The notes: a model not told the origin generated them from the sequence alone. 64,000 nt of DNA from Methylibium petroleiphilum PM1 (GCF_000015725.1 NC_008825.1:744001-808000), one strand, 5' to 3'; numbered from the stretch's first letter, positions 9,018 through 18,366 are shown. Numbers and translations: made by a program.

Positions 9018-10063
9018 CGCCCTCCTTGCCGAAGATCAGCGTGGTGATCCCATGCTTCAACTACGCCCGCTACGTGGGGCAGGCCATCGAGAGCGCGCTG
9101 GCGCAGGCGCATCCCGATACGGAGGTGGTGGTCGTCAACGACGGCTCCACCGACGGCTCGCTGGCGGTGATCGAGCGCTACGCGCAGCGGGTGGTGGTGA
9201 TCGACCAGGTGAACCAGGGCTCCATCGCCGCCTACAACCGCGGCTTCTCGGAATCGAGCGGCGACGTGGTGATCTTCCTCGACGCCGACGACCTGCTGGA
9301 GCCCGGCGCGCTGGCCGCCGTGGCGGCGGCCTGGACGCCGGCCTGCGCCAAGCTGCAGTACGACCTGAAGATCATCGACGCCGAAGGCCGCGACACCGGC
9401 CGCCGCTTCTGCAACTTCGCCAACGGCTACGGCACGGCCGAGGCCCGCAGCGCCTTCCTGCGCACCGGCACCTACCGCTGGCCCGTGACGACCGGAAACG
9501 CCTACTCGCGCTGGTTTCTCGAACCGATGTTTCCGCTGCGCATCGAGCACGGCCCCGATGGCCACCTGAACACCGTGGCACCGGTGTACGGCGACGTGAA
9601 GGTGCTGCCGCAGGTGCTGGGCGCCTACCGGGTGCACGGCGCCAACATGTGGTCCAGCGACGGCTCCGACCATTCGCGCCTGCCCTTCCGCATCCACACC
9701 CGCCAGCGCGAAGTGGCCTTCATGCAACTGCACGCGCAGCAGCGCGGTGTGTTCCTGCCGGCCGGCAACGTGCTGGATCGGGAACTGCCTTTCCTCAACT
9801 ACCGGCTCATGGCGCTGAAGCTCGGCCTGGCCTACACCGGCCAGGAGCACGACTCGCCCTGGTCGCTGGTGCGGCGGGCTTGGTCGCTCATCGTGTCGGA
9901 GCCCATGTCGCTCAAGCACCGCGTGGGCCACCTCGGATGGTTCGGCGTGCTGGCGCTCGCACCGCGGCAGGCGGTGCCGGCGCTCTTGCACGTGCGCTTC
10001 AACCGCAGCGAACTGCTTCAGTCGCTGCGGCGCTCCGTGGGGCTGGCGCCCGTGCGCACCTGA
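9014..10063 (+). CDS. Glycosyltransferase family 2
   Basis: Family 2 glycosyltransferase of 349 residues, soluble or peripheral. The GT-A motifs are ISVVIPCFNYARYVGQAIES, VVVNDGSTDGS, and VVIFLDADDLLEPGA with the DxD metal site. The C-terminal region is rich in Arg and Leu. It is a close relative, in layout and wording of motifs, of the protein at 19692-20801, which suggests duplication of one enzyme within the cluster. I chose the ATG at 9014 because it overlaps the previous stop. Its 3' end runs 46 bp into the 3' end of the opposite-strand acyltransferase gene. Confidence 0.88.
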   Translation: MTPSLPKISVVIPCFNYARYVGQAIESALAQAHPDTEVVVVNDGSTDGSLAVIERYAQRVVVIDQVNQGSIAAYNRGFSESSGDVVIFLDADDLLEPGALAAVAAAWTPACAKLQYDLKIIDAEGRDTGRRFCNFANGYGTAEARSAFLRTGTYRWPVTTGNAYSRWFLEPMFPLRIEHGPDGHLNTVAPVYGDVKVLPQVLGAYRVHGANMWSSDGSDHSRLPFRIHTRQREVAFMQLHAQQRGVFLPAGNVLDRELPFLNYRLMALKLGLAYTGQEHDSPWSLVRRAWSLIVSEPMSLKHRVGHLGWFGVLALAPRQAVPALLHVRFNRSELLQSLRRSVGLAPVRT

Positions 10064-11187
10064 GGCACGCCGCCGATGCGAGCGGCCTTGCTCGAGGGTG
10101 CAAGGGAGTAGGGCCGCTCCACCAGCAGGAAGAGCACGGCCGTAGGCAACAGCGTCAAGCCGAACAGGACAGGCAGCAGGCCCCAGAAAACCCACGCACC
10201 CTGTCCGGCCGGGGGTAGCACCTGCGCGAGCAGCAGGAACCCTGCGTTGAGCACCAGACCGTGCAGCAGGTAGTAGGAATAGCTCATGTTGCCAAGCCAG
10301 CGCAGGGGTGTCCACGAGAAGGCGCGTGGCAGCCACGCCGACGGCGCGCGAAAACACACCAGGCAAAGCAGCGGCCACGCCACGAAAAGGATGCAGACCT
10401 GAGCCGCCTGTGCAGCGTGGCCTTCACCGGGCAACAGCACGGCGCCGAGACCGGCCAGCAGCGCCAGCACCCCTGCCAGCGCACCGGGCGGAGACGCAGA
10501 CGCAGCCTTCAAGCGATGCGCCAAGGCCTCGTGCAGCAGCATGCCCGCCACGAACATCATGAGCCGGATGGGCCCGCCCTGAAGCGCCCCGTACAAGGCC
10601 AGCGCGCCGGCCAGCACCAGCAAGAACACCACGCGCCAGCGGCGGCTGCGTTGTCGCAACCCCAGCACTGCGATGAAGGCGGGCGTGACCAGGTAGAAGA
10701 GCATCTCGTAGCTCAGCGACCAGGCCACGGTGATCAGCGGATCGATGGGGAGCAGGCCGGGCAGCAACAGCAGGTTCTGCACCAGGTAGAGGGCGGCCTC
10801 CGCAGGGTCTGCGGGGATGCGACTCTCCGAAGGAAACGCGAACGACAGCAGCACGTACGCGACGAACACCACGATGAACGCGGGGTAGATGCGGGCGACC
10901 CGACGGCGCATGAAGCCGATGAAGGGCTGGGGGCGCTTCATCAGCGAGCCGTAGATGAGGTAGCCGCTGAGCACGAAGAACAGGTCGACGCCGGCGTGGC
11001 CCGCATGGCGCAAACCGCTGGCGATGCGCACGGTCTCGGTGCTGCCCGCAATCCACGGCTCCACCATGCCCGTGTAGTGCGTGAGGAACACCAGGAGCAC
11101 CGCGAAGCCCCGCAGTCCCTCCATCGGCCTGACGTTGTCTGCCTGGCCGCCGCGCGCCAGTTCGAACCGGTGAACGAGCCAGTTCAT
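10018..11187 (-). CDS. Acyltransferase family 3 membrane protein
   Basis: Membrane acyltransferase of 389 residues. RPMEGLRGFAVLLVFLTHYTG near the N terminus carries the family histidine, then GHAGVDLFFVLSGYLIYGSL and MRRRVARIYPAF follow, the standard Acyltransferase_3 opening. About ten membrane segments follow. It lies at the downstream end of the minus-strand EPS run and would O-acylate the polysaccharide or its precursor. The gene is convergent with the glycosyltransferase at 9014-10063 and overlaps it by 46 bp at the 3' end; the overlapping C-terminal tail (about 15 residues, Thr/Ser/Arg-rich) is not part of the family domain. Confidence 0.85.
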   Translation of the reverse strand: MNWLVHRFELARGGQADNVRPMEGLRGFAVLLVFLTHYTGMVEPWIAGSTETVRIASGLRHAGHAGVDLFFVLSGYLIYGSLMKRPQPFIGFMRRRVARIYPAFIVVFVAYVLLSFAFPSESRIPADPAEAALYLVQNLLLLPGLLPIDPLITVAWSLSYEMLFYLVTPAFIAVLGLRQRSRRWRVVFLLVLAGALALYGALQGGPIRLMMFVAGMLLHEALAHRLKAASASPPGALAGVLALLAGLGAVLLPGEGHAAQAAQVCILFVAWPLLCLVCFRAPSAWLPRAFSWTPLRWLGNMSYSYYLLHGLVLNAGFLLLAQVLPPAGQGAWVFWGLLPVLFGLTLLPTAVLFLLVERPYSLAPSSKAARIGGVPQVRTGASPTERRSD

Positions 11188-11233
11188 GCCTTTACATGCT
11201 CGGCGAGGTGCGGCTTGATGGACCGCGGCGGCT

Positions 11234-12028
11234 CTACGTGCCCGATGGTCCGAGATAGGGGCCGCCGACGTCAGCCGTCGAGCCCATTGGCGACGCAGGA
11301 GAGGAAGTCAGGTCGAACCATGCTCGGGCTGCGCGGTCTCGCAACCTCCAGAGAAACCGGTCTACGCGATGAGAGGCCAGGGACGATGCGCCGATCTGCT
11401 GGGCATGCTCGATCGTCGAGGGTCCATGGCGTTCAAGTACTGGAAACGGGAACAGCGTGAACGCGGGCATCCCGCATACCCAGTAGCGGGACATCGCCCA
11501 ATCCACGGGCATCGTCATGACCCGACAGGCCGACAACAACGCTTCGGCGCCGCGACGACTCAGCACATAGGCCTGGGTGCCGTAGAGATAGCCTCGCACC
11601 TGCATCAAGTGGCTGTGGTCGGACAGCAGCTTGTACTTGGCGATCCGCACGTTGATGGGGTGCGAGGTGTACAGGCGCAGCACGTCGATGCCATGATCGG
11701 CCAGGCGGTGCGCGCAGAGTTGCTCGATGAGCGGCCAGTCGACCATGACGTCGTCTTCGAAGACCAGCAACTGATCGGCAGCCGACATCAGGAACTGGCG
11801 CCAGACCTCGTAGTGGCTGGCATAGCAACCCACCTCGCCCGGCTTCAGCGCGCGACCGAATCGGCGCACGGTCAGCGGCTCGTCGTAGTGCAGCCCCTGC
11901 GCGGGAAGACGGAGCGCGTCGAAGAACTCCCAGCGAGCAGTGCCGTGCGCCGCACCCGCCGCGAACTGCTCGCGTCGCTGATGGGCCGAGGCCATGCTGA
12001 TGACCTTGATCTGGGTCGAGGTGCTCAT
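11234..12028 (-). CDS. Glycosyltransferase family 25
   Basis: Family 25 (LPS-type) glycosyltransferase of 264 residues. It opens with IKVISMASAHQRREQF, typical of the family, followed by the GEVGCYASHYEVWRQF block and LLVFEDDVMVDWP with the DxD-like metal site near residue 93. A third block, GTQAYVLSRRGAEALL, is also diagnostic. It would add a sugar, often galactose in this family, to the EPS unit. The ATG overlaps the stop of the pyruvyl transferase gene by 4 bp. The last 40 residues are low in complexity. Confidence 0.87.
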   Translation of the reverse strand: MSTSTQIKVISMASAHQRREQFAAGAAHGTARWEFFDALRLPAQGLHYDEPLTVRRFGRALKPGEVGCYASHYEVWRQFLMSAADQLLVFEDDVMVDWPLIEQLCAHRLADHGIDVLRLYTSHPINVRIAKYKLLSDHSHLMQVRGYLYGTQAYVLSRRGAEALLSACRVMTMPVDWAMSRYWVCGMPAFTLFPFPVLERHGPSTIEHAQQIGASSLASHRVDRFLWRLRDRAARAWFDLTSSPASPMGSTADVGGPYLGPSGT

Positions 12029-13356
12029 GGGGCAACAGGCTGGCCGGCGCCCTTCGGAGTCGACGCCGGAGATGACGCAGGGTCGGTGAAGATCGCGAGA
12101 TTGCGGACCGATGCCGCGATCACGGCTGGACGATGGTCGTGCACGAGCTGGCGAAGGGGCTCGAGTTCGTCGACGAAGCGGGTGACCAACGCTGCGAGCT
12201 TGGCGGGATTGCCGCTTTCCGCCGGCCCGAGCAGGTAGTGCTCCGGGTAGCCGAAATGCCGGAACAGCCCTTGAAACTTGTCCTGGTAGGTCAGTGCGGC
12301 CACGGGTTTGCCGACGCCCAGCGTGGCGATCGCCAGGTGCATGCGGCCTGTTACCACGCCATCGGTGCAGCCTGCGACTGCCTTCAACTGCGCGGCCGAC
12401 AGCCTTGCCGTCGGGTACGTCAGTCGGTCGCCCAACTCCGTCGACAGGGCCTGGAAGATCGGTGCCAGGCAGGCGTCGTCGCTCTCCTGTCCTCGGTAGT
12501 CATGCGAAATGAGCGCCACGGAGACGGCGCGCTGCGAGCAAACCTCCCGAAGCGCCTGCACGGCGCTGTGCACAAATCCCTGTACCTGCTCCGGCGTGGC
12601 GTTGCGGATCAGCATCGGGTGGATGTTGAAGCCGATCACCACGTCTCCTGCGCGGCGACGGGAGGTGGCCCACGCGTCCGCCGCAACGACTGCCGGGCCG
12701 GCGTCGTCGGGTGCGAGCATGAACGCCGCGTCCGTCACCAAGCGGGCCTTGGCGTGAGTAAAGCGCCTGAAACGATCGAGCGACAGCTGGTCCCGAACGT
12801 TGACGGCGATCGTCGGGGACAGCCGATCGAAGATCGGTTTGAGCCGAGGATGCGGGTGCTCGTTGAAGCTGAATCCGAGAATGCAGACGCGAGCGCCGGC
12901 CCGCGCGACCGACTCCGCGGTGAGCAGCATGCGCGCAGTCGTCAGCGGGCTGTAGTACCCGTCCATCACGTCCGCGCCCACCACGGCCAATGCATCGGGC
13001 GCAAAGGCGTGGACGGTGCGAAGTCCCTCTGCCATGGGGCTGGTCCAGGCATCGACCGGCTCGAACCCGAGCGCAGTCGCGGCGCTCTGGGCCGCGGGCG
13101 TCGCGGTGAGCACGCCCACCCGTAGGTTCGGTGACGCATCGCGGAGCCGCTTCACGACCCCTTGCATCATGGCCTCGTCACCCTTGGCGCCGACCAGCGT
13201 CCACGGGTCGCTGGGGACGATCAGGAGCCGCTGCACCGTGCCCTCGCGCCGAAGCGAGGGCCCCGGCGGCAAGGCATCGACGGCGCGGTACATCGCGCGG
13301 ATCTCTTTCCAGACGCGGAGCTGGTGGCGGAGCTTGCTGAGGTACGGAATCGCCAT
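12025..13356 (-). CDS. Polysaccharide pyruvyl transferase family protein
   Basis: Protein of 443 residues with the polysaccharide pyruvyl transferase domain. NAx-like opening residues LLIVPSDPWTLVGAKGDEAMMQG are followed by AVVGADVMDGYYSP. A C-terminal VTGRMHLAIATLGVGKPVAALTYQDKFQGLF block carries the GRMH motif that is strongly conserved in the family. These enzymes add ketal-linked pyruvate to sugars from phosphoenolpyruvate, giving the polymer negative charge. I selected the ATG at 13356 (MAIPYLSKLRHQ), 8 bp after the flippase stop; longer in-frame extensions lie inside the flippase gene. The 3' end overlaps the GT25 start by 4 bp. Confidence 0.85.
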   Translation of the reverse strand: MAIPYLSKLRHQLRVWKEIRAMYRAVDALPPGPSLRREGTVQRLLIVPSDPWTLVGAKGDEAMMQGVVKRLRDASPNLRVGVLTATPAAQSAATALGFEPVDAWTSPMAEGLRTVHAFAPDALAVVGADVMDGYYSPLTTARMLLTAESVARAGARVCILGFSFNEHPHPRLKPIFDRLSPTIAVNVRDQLSLDRFRRFTHAKARLVTDAAFMLAPDDAGPAVVAADAWATSRRRAGDVVIGFNIHPMLIRNATPEQVQGFVHSAVQALREVCSQRAVSVALISHDYRGQESDDACLAPIFQALSTELGDRLTYPTARLSAAQLKAVAGCTDGVVTGRMHLAIATLGVGKPVAALTYQDKFQGLFRHFGYPEHYLLGPAESGNPAKLAALVTRFVDELEPLRQLVHDHRPAVIAASVRNLAIFTDPASSPASTPKGAGQPVAP

Positions 13357-13364
13357 GCGAAGGT

Positions 13365-14882
13365 CTACGGAGTAGGAGTGTCGGAGGTCGGCGTGGCGAT
13401 GGCGGCAGGCTCGCGTCGAGGCCGCACGAGCGCGAGCGTGTTGCGAAGGACGTGGGGCGCGATCAACTGCATCGAGGCCAGATAGATGACCGCTCCGGCC
13501 AGCGAACTCCCGATCAGGACGACGAGCGTCGGCAGCCCTTCGGCGCGCAGGAACTCCTGCGAGAGCACCGCCGCGCCGACCATCAGGGCACTCGACGTCA
13601 GCATCGGCCAGATCCGGCGCAGGAGCTCGGACAGCGAAACACCGATCAGGCGCCTGACCAGATAGAAGCTCATCGGCGTGGTGGCCAGTTGACTGATCAC
13701 GTAGGCATGCAGCAGGCCCGTCATCCCGGAGTCTCGCGCGAGCGCCAGGGCGCCGAAGGTCAGAACGACCTTCACCACCATGAACTTCAGGCCGATCGAC
13801 GGGCGACCGATCGCGTTGTAGACGGTGCCGTTGTAGAACTGGAGCACCTGCACGGCGCCGAGCAGGCCCATCCACCGCATCACCTCGGCGCTGGCATGCC
13901 ACTTCGCGCCGAACAGCACGACGGTCAACGACGGGGCGACGGCCGCCACCATGCAGAAGATGGGCACGGCCACGGTTGCGGTCAGGCTGATGCTCTTGTA
14001 GTACGCCGCAATCAGCCCCGGGCGATCGTTGGCCAGCCTGGAGAATCCGCTGTGGGCGACGTCGAGGACGGTTGAACCGAGCATCTGAAGAAGTGCCTGG
14101 TACAGCTTGAGTCCAACCGTGTAGACAGCGAGCGCCGCTGGCCCCAGGGTGGATGCCAGAAACAACTCGACGTAGCGCGTGTTGGCGAAGTCGAGGAGGT
14201 ACGTCCCCAATCGATTGCCACCGTAAACCATCAGCGGCCGGACGCCTTCAAAGTCGACGCGGCGCGTCAATTTCCAACCTGGGCGCATCCACATGAGTGC
14301 GGCCGTCACGAGCGACGATGTCAGCGCCTGCGCAACCAAGCTCCAGACGCCCCAACCCGCAAAGAGTAGTGTCAGCAGCACGATGCTTCCCACGGCCGTG
14401 GACACCATTGCGGTCGTCGCTATCCAGCGATAGCCGAACGTGCGTCGCCGAACAGCCATCTGTCCGAACGTGACGGCCGAGATCGGCAGGGCCAGCGAGG
14501 CAATCTGCAGGATCGGCGCCAGTTCCGCGATGTTCATGAGATGCGCGATCTGCGGGGCGGTCACCCACACGACCACCACCAACACGATCGACACCAGCAA
14601 GTTGAGCCAGAAGACAGCGCTGAGTTGCTCTGGCGATATGTGTTCCCGCTGAACCACGGCTTCGCTCAGTCCTTGCTCAGACAGCATGCTGAAGAAGGTC
14701 AGGACAACCATGGCCGCAGCGAACAGGCCGAGTTGCTCGGGTGATAGCACCCGCGCCACAACCGTCAGCAGAAGGAGTGAACTGAAGCGGACACACCAAC
14801 TCTGAATGGCCGACCACAACAAGCCAGAACGAACTTTCTCTCTAAGCGACGAACTCAAAGTTCCGACTCCCAATAGCGACAA
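13365..14882 (-). CDS. Wzx-type polysaccharide flippase (WzxC-like)
   Basis: Integral membrane protein of about 505 residues with 12-14 hydrophobic segments, of the polysaccharide biosynthesis/MOP exporter family (WzxC-like). The N terminus reads VRSGLLWSAIQSWCVRFSSLLL, then RVLSPEQLGLFAAAMVVL and LSEQGLSEAVVQRE, a standard opening for these flippases. It would move the undecaprenyl-linked repeat unit across the inner membrane for polymerisation. The start used is a TTG 9 bp after the nitroreductase stop. It has no good ribosome site, so a slightly internal start is possible. The local GC content falls toward its 5' end, where the low-GC patch begins. Confidence 0.87.
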   Translation of the reverse strand: MSLLGVGTLSSSLREKVRSGLLWSAIQSWCVRFSSLLLLTVVARVLSPEQLGLFAAAMVVLTFFSMLSEQGLSEAVVQREHISPEQLSAVFWLNLLVSIVLVVVVWVTAPQIAHLMNIAELAPILQIASLALPISAVTFGQMAVRRRTFGYRWIATTAMVSTAVGSIVLLTLLFAGWGVWSLVAQALTSSLVTAALMWMRPGWKLTRRVDFEGVRPLMVYGGNRLGTYLLDFANTRYVELFLASTLGPAALAVYTVGLKLYQALLQMLGSTVLDVAHSGFSRLANDRPGLIAAYYKSISLTATVAVPIFCMVAAVAPSLTVVLFGAKWHASAEVMRWMGLLGAVQVLQFYNGTVYNAIGRPSIGLKFMVVKVVLTFGALALARDSGMTGLLHAYVISQLATTPMSFYLVRRLIGVSLSELLRRIWPMLTSSALMVGAAVLSQEFLRAEGLPTLVVLIGSSLAGAVIYLASMQLIAPHVLRNTLALVRPRREPAAIATPTSDTPTP

Positions 14883-14891
14883 GAGCCGGAA

Positions 14892-15935
14892 TCACTGCTC
14901 GTGCAAAGTGACAACCGTTTCTAGGTTGCGACGTGGTGACCTTGGCACCATTGCCTGCGCATCGGCATATCCAACGGCCAAGTACATGATGATCTTTTCG
15001 TTGGAGGGAATATCACCACGGTCATGGCCCTTTTGATCGGTATCTGGCGAGACGCACCAATTGAGGCAGCAAGATGCCAAACCACGACTTTGCAGCGCAA
15101 GAAGAAGACTCATGACGAACAGCCCGGCATCGACATAGGGCTCGTTCCGCTCCGTCGCATCGAAGAAAGTTCGGCTGTCAGCGCAAACGACGAGCAGCGT
15201 TGTCAGCTGGTGTCCGAATCCTGCGTTGCCATTCTGAAGTTCGAGCAGATGCTTGGTGCGTTGAGGATCTCGATAGATGTGCAATCGCCATGGCTGGCGA
15301 TTGCAGGCGCTGGGGCTCAGCTGAGCCGTCGCGATCGCCTCGTGGATCAATGAGATCGGAACGACATCGGTGGTGTATGCGCGAACGCTTCGACGCTGGG
15401 CACACAACAGGTCGAACGTTGCGGCTGTGCCTGCGCTCGGCTGGTACGGTCGCGGCGTCGTCAACGAGGGGGTCGGCGGCGCGAGGCTCAAGCATTCGTT
15501 CAGCAGCGACCATATCTGCGTGGCGTGCTCGGGCGGTGGCGGCGTGACCGCTAGCCGGTCGCGGTACGCCCGAAGCGTTTCGATCGCCCCCAAGAACACG
15601 GGATCGTTTGACGGTAGGCCGGCGCCGCTCCAGCGTTTGACCAGTCTGCAGGTCGCGATCACTGGATCGCGACCGAAGAACCGTCTTGGCCCCGCCATGC
15701 AGAGGCCCTTCTCGAGCTTGTGGTACTGGAAGATCAGCTCTGAACTCAACTTCGCGTACGAGGTGTCCTGCGCAGACCAGAACATGAACGACTTGGCATG
15801 TAGCAAGTCGGAAATGAAGTGTCTGAGCTTGACCCAGCGCTTGAGAACGATCTTGGCCGCGTCCAGGCGCGCTTTTGCCGCAGGGAATGGCTTTACCGCG
15901 AGATTGATGGGTGTTAGCAGCAATGACTTAAGCAT
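14892..15935 (-). CDS. Nitroreductase-family protein within the EPS operon
   Basis: Protein of 347 residues with a nitroreductase-fold FMN domain in the C-terminal half (from about residue 178). RRSVRAYT and QLSPSACNRQPWRLHIY are the FMN-phosphate and isoalloxazine contacts, followed by DAGLFVMSLLLALQSRGLASCCLNW and YLAVGYAD. The N-terminal 170 residues form a basic extension with a weakly hydrophobic start and no recognised domain. Nitroreductase-like proteins with such extensions occur in some capsule and EPS clusters, but their reaction there is unknown. The gene is 4 bp from the upstream acyltransferase and 9 bp from the flippase. Its base composition is close to 55% GC, against nearly 70% for the region, pointing to recent transfer. 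Confidence 0.8.
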   Translation of the reverse strand: MLKSLLLTPINLAVKPFPAAKARLDAAKIVLKRWVKLRHFISDLLHAKSFMFWSAQDTSYAKLSSELIFQYHKLEKGLCMAGPRRFFGRDPVIATCRLVKRWSGAGLPSNDPVFLGAIETLRAYRDRLAVTPPPPEHATQIWSLLNECLSLAPPTPSLTTPRPYQPSAGTAATFDLLCAQRRSVRAYTTDVVPISLIHEAIATAQLSPSACNRQPWRLHIYRDPQRTKHLLELQNGNAGFGHQLTTLLVVCADSRTFFDATERNEPYVDAGLFVMSLLLALQSRGLASCCLNWCVSPDTDQKGHDRGDIPSNEKIIMYLAVGYADAQAMVPRSPRRNLETVVTLHEQ

Positions 15936-15939
15936 GCGT

Positions 15940-17136
15940 TCATCCTGCTTTTAAAGTGGACGCAAGTCGACCGCTGGCGATCTCGGTGCCCAGGCGAACA
16001 AAGCGGCTTTCGATCTGTCGGTAGAGAAAGAAGCTGAGTGGGACGAGCACGACGAGGGCTGCCACCGTGCTGATTTCGCAAATCTGCTGATTCCACTGAC
16101 CAGTTGCTTGCGCAATCAACCAACCGAAGAGAGAAAACAGCGGGATGTGGATGAGGTAGGTCGAGTAATAACATTCGCCCAAAGCCCTGGCGACACGATT
16201 TGAGGTCAAAGCGAGCAGTGGAACGTCAAGTGCAGACTGGCCTGTGACATCTCCGCGTGCGCGACGAAGCTCGATCAAGGCGGCGCCGACGAATATCCCC
16301 CATATCACGACCTCCAATCTGACCGAACGCGGAACGATGAAGGATGCCGCGAGTGCCAGCGGAACGATCCACAAGTGAAGCCGGCTCAACAGCGGCATGA
16401 ACGCGCGGGAAAGAATGCCGAGCGCAAAAAAGTGAAGTGCCAGAGGCAGGAACGCCGGGTACTGCCATTGCAGGGGGCTCAACTTCTTGAAGGTGATCCA
16501 CAACGCCGCCATCAGGATCAGGCCGACCGCACGAGGCCAGCCGGGATGCACCAGGCAACCGACAAGCAGTGGTGCGACCAAGTAAAACTGCCACTCGAGC
16601 GACAAGCTCCACGCCGGGGCCAAAAGGCTGGACGAGCTGTAAGGCAGCCACGTGTCAGGGACCAGTCCGTGCAGAAGCCCGAGGTGCAATAGCAGATGCG
16701 TGCCGAAATGGGCGTCGGTCGACGCCTGGCGTTCAAGACGCATGGGGAGTTCGAACACCCACTCGCTCTGGTAAACGAACTGGTAGGCACCGCTCAGGGC
16801 CAGCGCGCACAGCAGCGCGAACCAGTAAATAGGAATGATCCGGAACGCCCGACGGGTGAGATACCGGAGGTACGACTCCCGCTTCTCCAGAAGCAGGTGC
16901 GTGATGACAAAGCCGCTGAGACAGATGAAGACATTGACTGCCACATCTCTTCGGCTGAGGAAGTCGGGGACGAGGTTGTTGATGCCGCAGAGATGCAGTG
17001 CGTGCCCGATTACCACCCACCAGGCCATGTAACCCCGCAAACCGTCGAGTGCGTGGAAGCTCTTGATGCCTGACGCGCCGCGGGCATCGTAGGTGGCGAT
17101 CTGCTTGGGCCAACGCAGCAAGTTGCTGGGGTTCAT
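15940..17136 (-). CDS. Acyltransferase family 3 membrane protein
   Basis: Third Acyltransferase_3 protein of the cluster, 398 residues. The family opening FHALDGLRGYMAWWVVIGHALH is followed by VAVNVFICLSGFVITHLL and YLTRRAFRIIPIYW, then about nine more membrane segments. It would acylate the EPS precursor or polymer. The ATG overlaps the upstream glycosyltransferase stop by 4 bp, and the nitroreductase gene follows after 4 bp. Its base composition is low for the window (28 G+C of 60 bases at 16081-16140), shared with the nitroreductase gene, so the two probably arrived together. Confidence 0.85.
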   Translation of the reverse strand: MNPSNLLRWPKQIATYDARGASGIKSFHALDGLRGYMAWWVVIGHALHLCGINNLVPDFLSRRDVAVNVFICLSGFVITHLLLEKRESYLRYLTRRAFRIIPIYWFALLCALALSGAYQFVYQSEWVFELPMRLERQASTDAHFGTHLLLHLGLLHGLVPDTWLPYSSSSLLAPAWSLSLEWQFYLVAPLLVGCLVHPGWPRAVGLILMAALWITFKKLSPLQWQYPAFLPLALHFFALGILSRAFMPLLSRLHLWIVPLALAASFIVPRSVRLEVVIWGIFVGAALIELRRARGDVTGQSALDVPLLALTSNRVARALGECYYSTYLIHIPLFSLFGWLIAQATGQWNQQICEISTVAALVVLVPLSFFLYRQIESRFVRLGTEIASGRLASTLKAG

Positions 17137-18362
17137 GGTGCGTGGGCCTTCTCGAACTGAAGTGAAGCAAGGGTGACGGTTTCCGATGGCCCGCCGGCAT
17201 CGAGCGTTGCGTGGAGCGAGGCGAGCTGAGCGGTGTTCCAGTTGAGCGCGGCATCGTGTGCGCGCGTGCGCAGTCGAGCGCGCGCATTCGCGTCGCCAAT
17301 CAGTTTCACTACCTCGCGCGCAAAGCCCAGGGCATCGATGTCGGCCACGACGGCGAACGCACCGCTGCCGTGCTCGTCGAGGCCGCGGGCGCCGGATGTT
17401 GTCGACACGATGGGCATCCCGGCGGCCAGCGCGTCGAGCAGTTTGATGTTGACGCCCGTTCCCGCCAGCACCGGGTTCACGAACACCATGGCCTGCGCAA
17501 AGGCTTGCTGGAGTCGGGGAACGAAACCCAGCTTCACGATGCCCGGACCATCGGGCACTTGAGCGGCCACGCCGCCTGCCAGCAGGAGTTGGACGTCAGG
17601 CCGCTCTTTGCGAATCAAGGGCAGCACCTGTTCGGAGAAGAACCGAGCCCCTTGCACGTTGAGCAGGTTGCCCGAGCCGACGAAGAGCAGATTCGGCGCG
17701 TCGGAAGGAGGAACGGGTTCGCCGATGTCGATCAGGTGGCCGACCTGAACCACGCTGGTTCCGGAGCCGGCCAGACGCCGGGCAAACGCGCGCGCCTCGT
17801 TCGCTTCGATCGCCAGCACGACATCCGCCCGGCGGAACCCGGCTTCCTCTCCGGCGAGTGACGTGGAGTACCACTGAGGGATCAGGCCCGACGCCAGGTA
17901 ATGACGGTGCCGCATGCCAAAGCTGTCGTGAGCGTCCAGCAGGCGAAGGCAACCGGGGCCGAACGCCTGGAGGGCCTTCGACATGAAGACGTACTCCACC
18001 AGCACGGCGTCGAATCGGTGGGCGGCATGCAGGTCGCGCAGCGCGTGGGTGATCCGCTCGTCATACCACTCATCCAGGCCCAGCATGTAGCCGGCGTCGA
18101 GCTTGAGCAGGCGCCCCAACTTGCGCAGTGCGCGCAGTGCCAGCAGACGCGCGCCGCCGCGCCGGGCCCACGGAAGCATGTGCAGTCGCGCGGGGCTGAA
18201 CCGTGCGGCCATGGCCTCCGTGTCGGCCTGCTCCATCGGAACGTATGCGAAGTGCACGTCGTGGCCCGAGGTGGCCAGTGCCTGCGCCAGGGTCGCGATG
18301 CGCACCCGGTTGCCCGCGTTCGGCGGGTCCGTCGGGACGGGGGAGACGACAAGGATCTTCAT
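17133..18362 (-). CDS. Glycosyltransferase (GT4-like, GT-B fold)
   Basis: GT-B fold glycosyltransferase of 409 residues. It begins MKILVVSPVPTDPPNAGNRVR, a common opening for EPS glycosyltransferases, and contains LLFVGSGNLLNVQGARFF, VQLLLAGG, and MVFVNPVLAGTGVNIKLLDALAAGMPIVSTTSGARGL, the acceptor/nucleotide block with the conserved glycine-rich turn. I chose the ATG at 18362 because it gives the conserved N terminus; an earlier in-frame start at 18401 would add 13 polar residues and overlap the upstream gene. It would add one sugar to the EPS unit on the cytoplasmic side. Confidence 0.85.
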   Translation of the reverse strand: MKILVVSPVPTDPPNAGNRVRIATLAQALATSGHDVHFAYVPMEQADTEAMAARFSPARLHMLPWARRGGARLLALRALRKLGRLLKLDAGYMLGLDEWYDERITHALRDLHAAHRFDAVLVEYVFMSKALQAFGPGCLRLLDAHDSFGMRHRHYLASGLIPQWYSTSLAGEEAGFRRADVVLAIEANEARAFARRLAGSGTSVVQVGHLIDIGEPVPPSDAPNLLFVGSGNLLNVQGARFFSEQVLPLIRKERPDVQLLLAGGVAAQVPDGPGIVKLGFVPRLQQAFAQAMVFVNPVLAGTGVNIKLLDALAAGMPIVSTTSGARGLDEHGSGAFAVVADIDALGFAREVVKLIGDANARARLRTRAHDAALNWNTAQLASLHATLDAGGPSETVTLASLQFEKAHAP

Positions 18363-18366
18363 CGCA

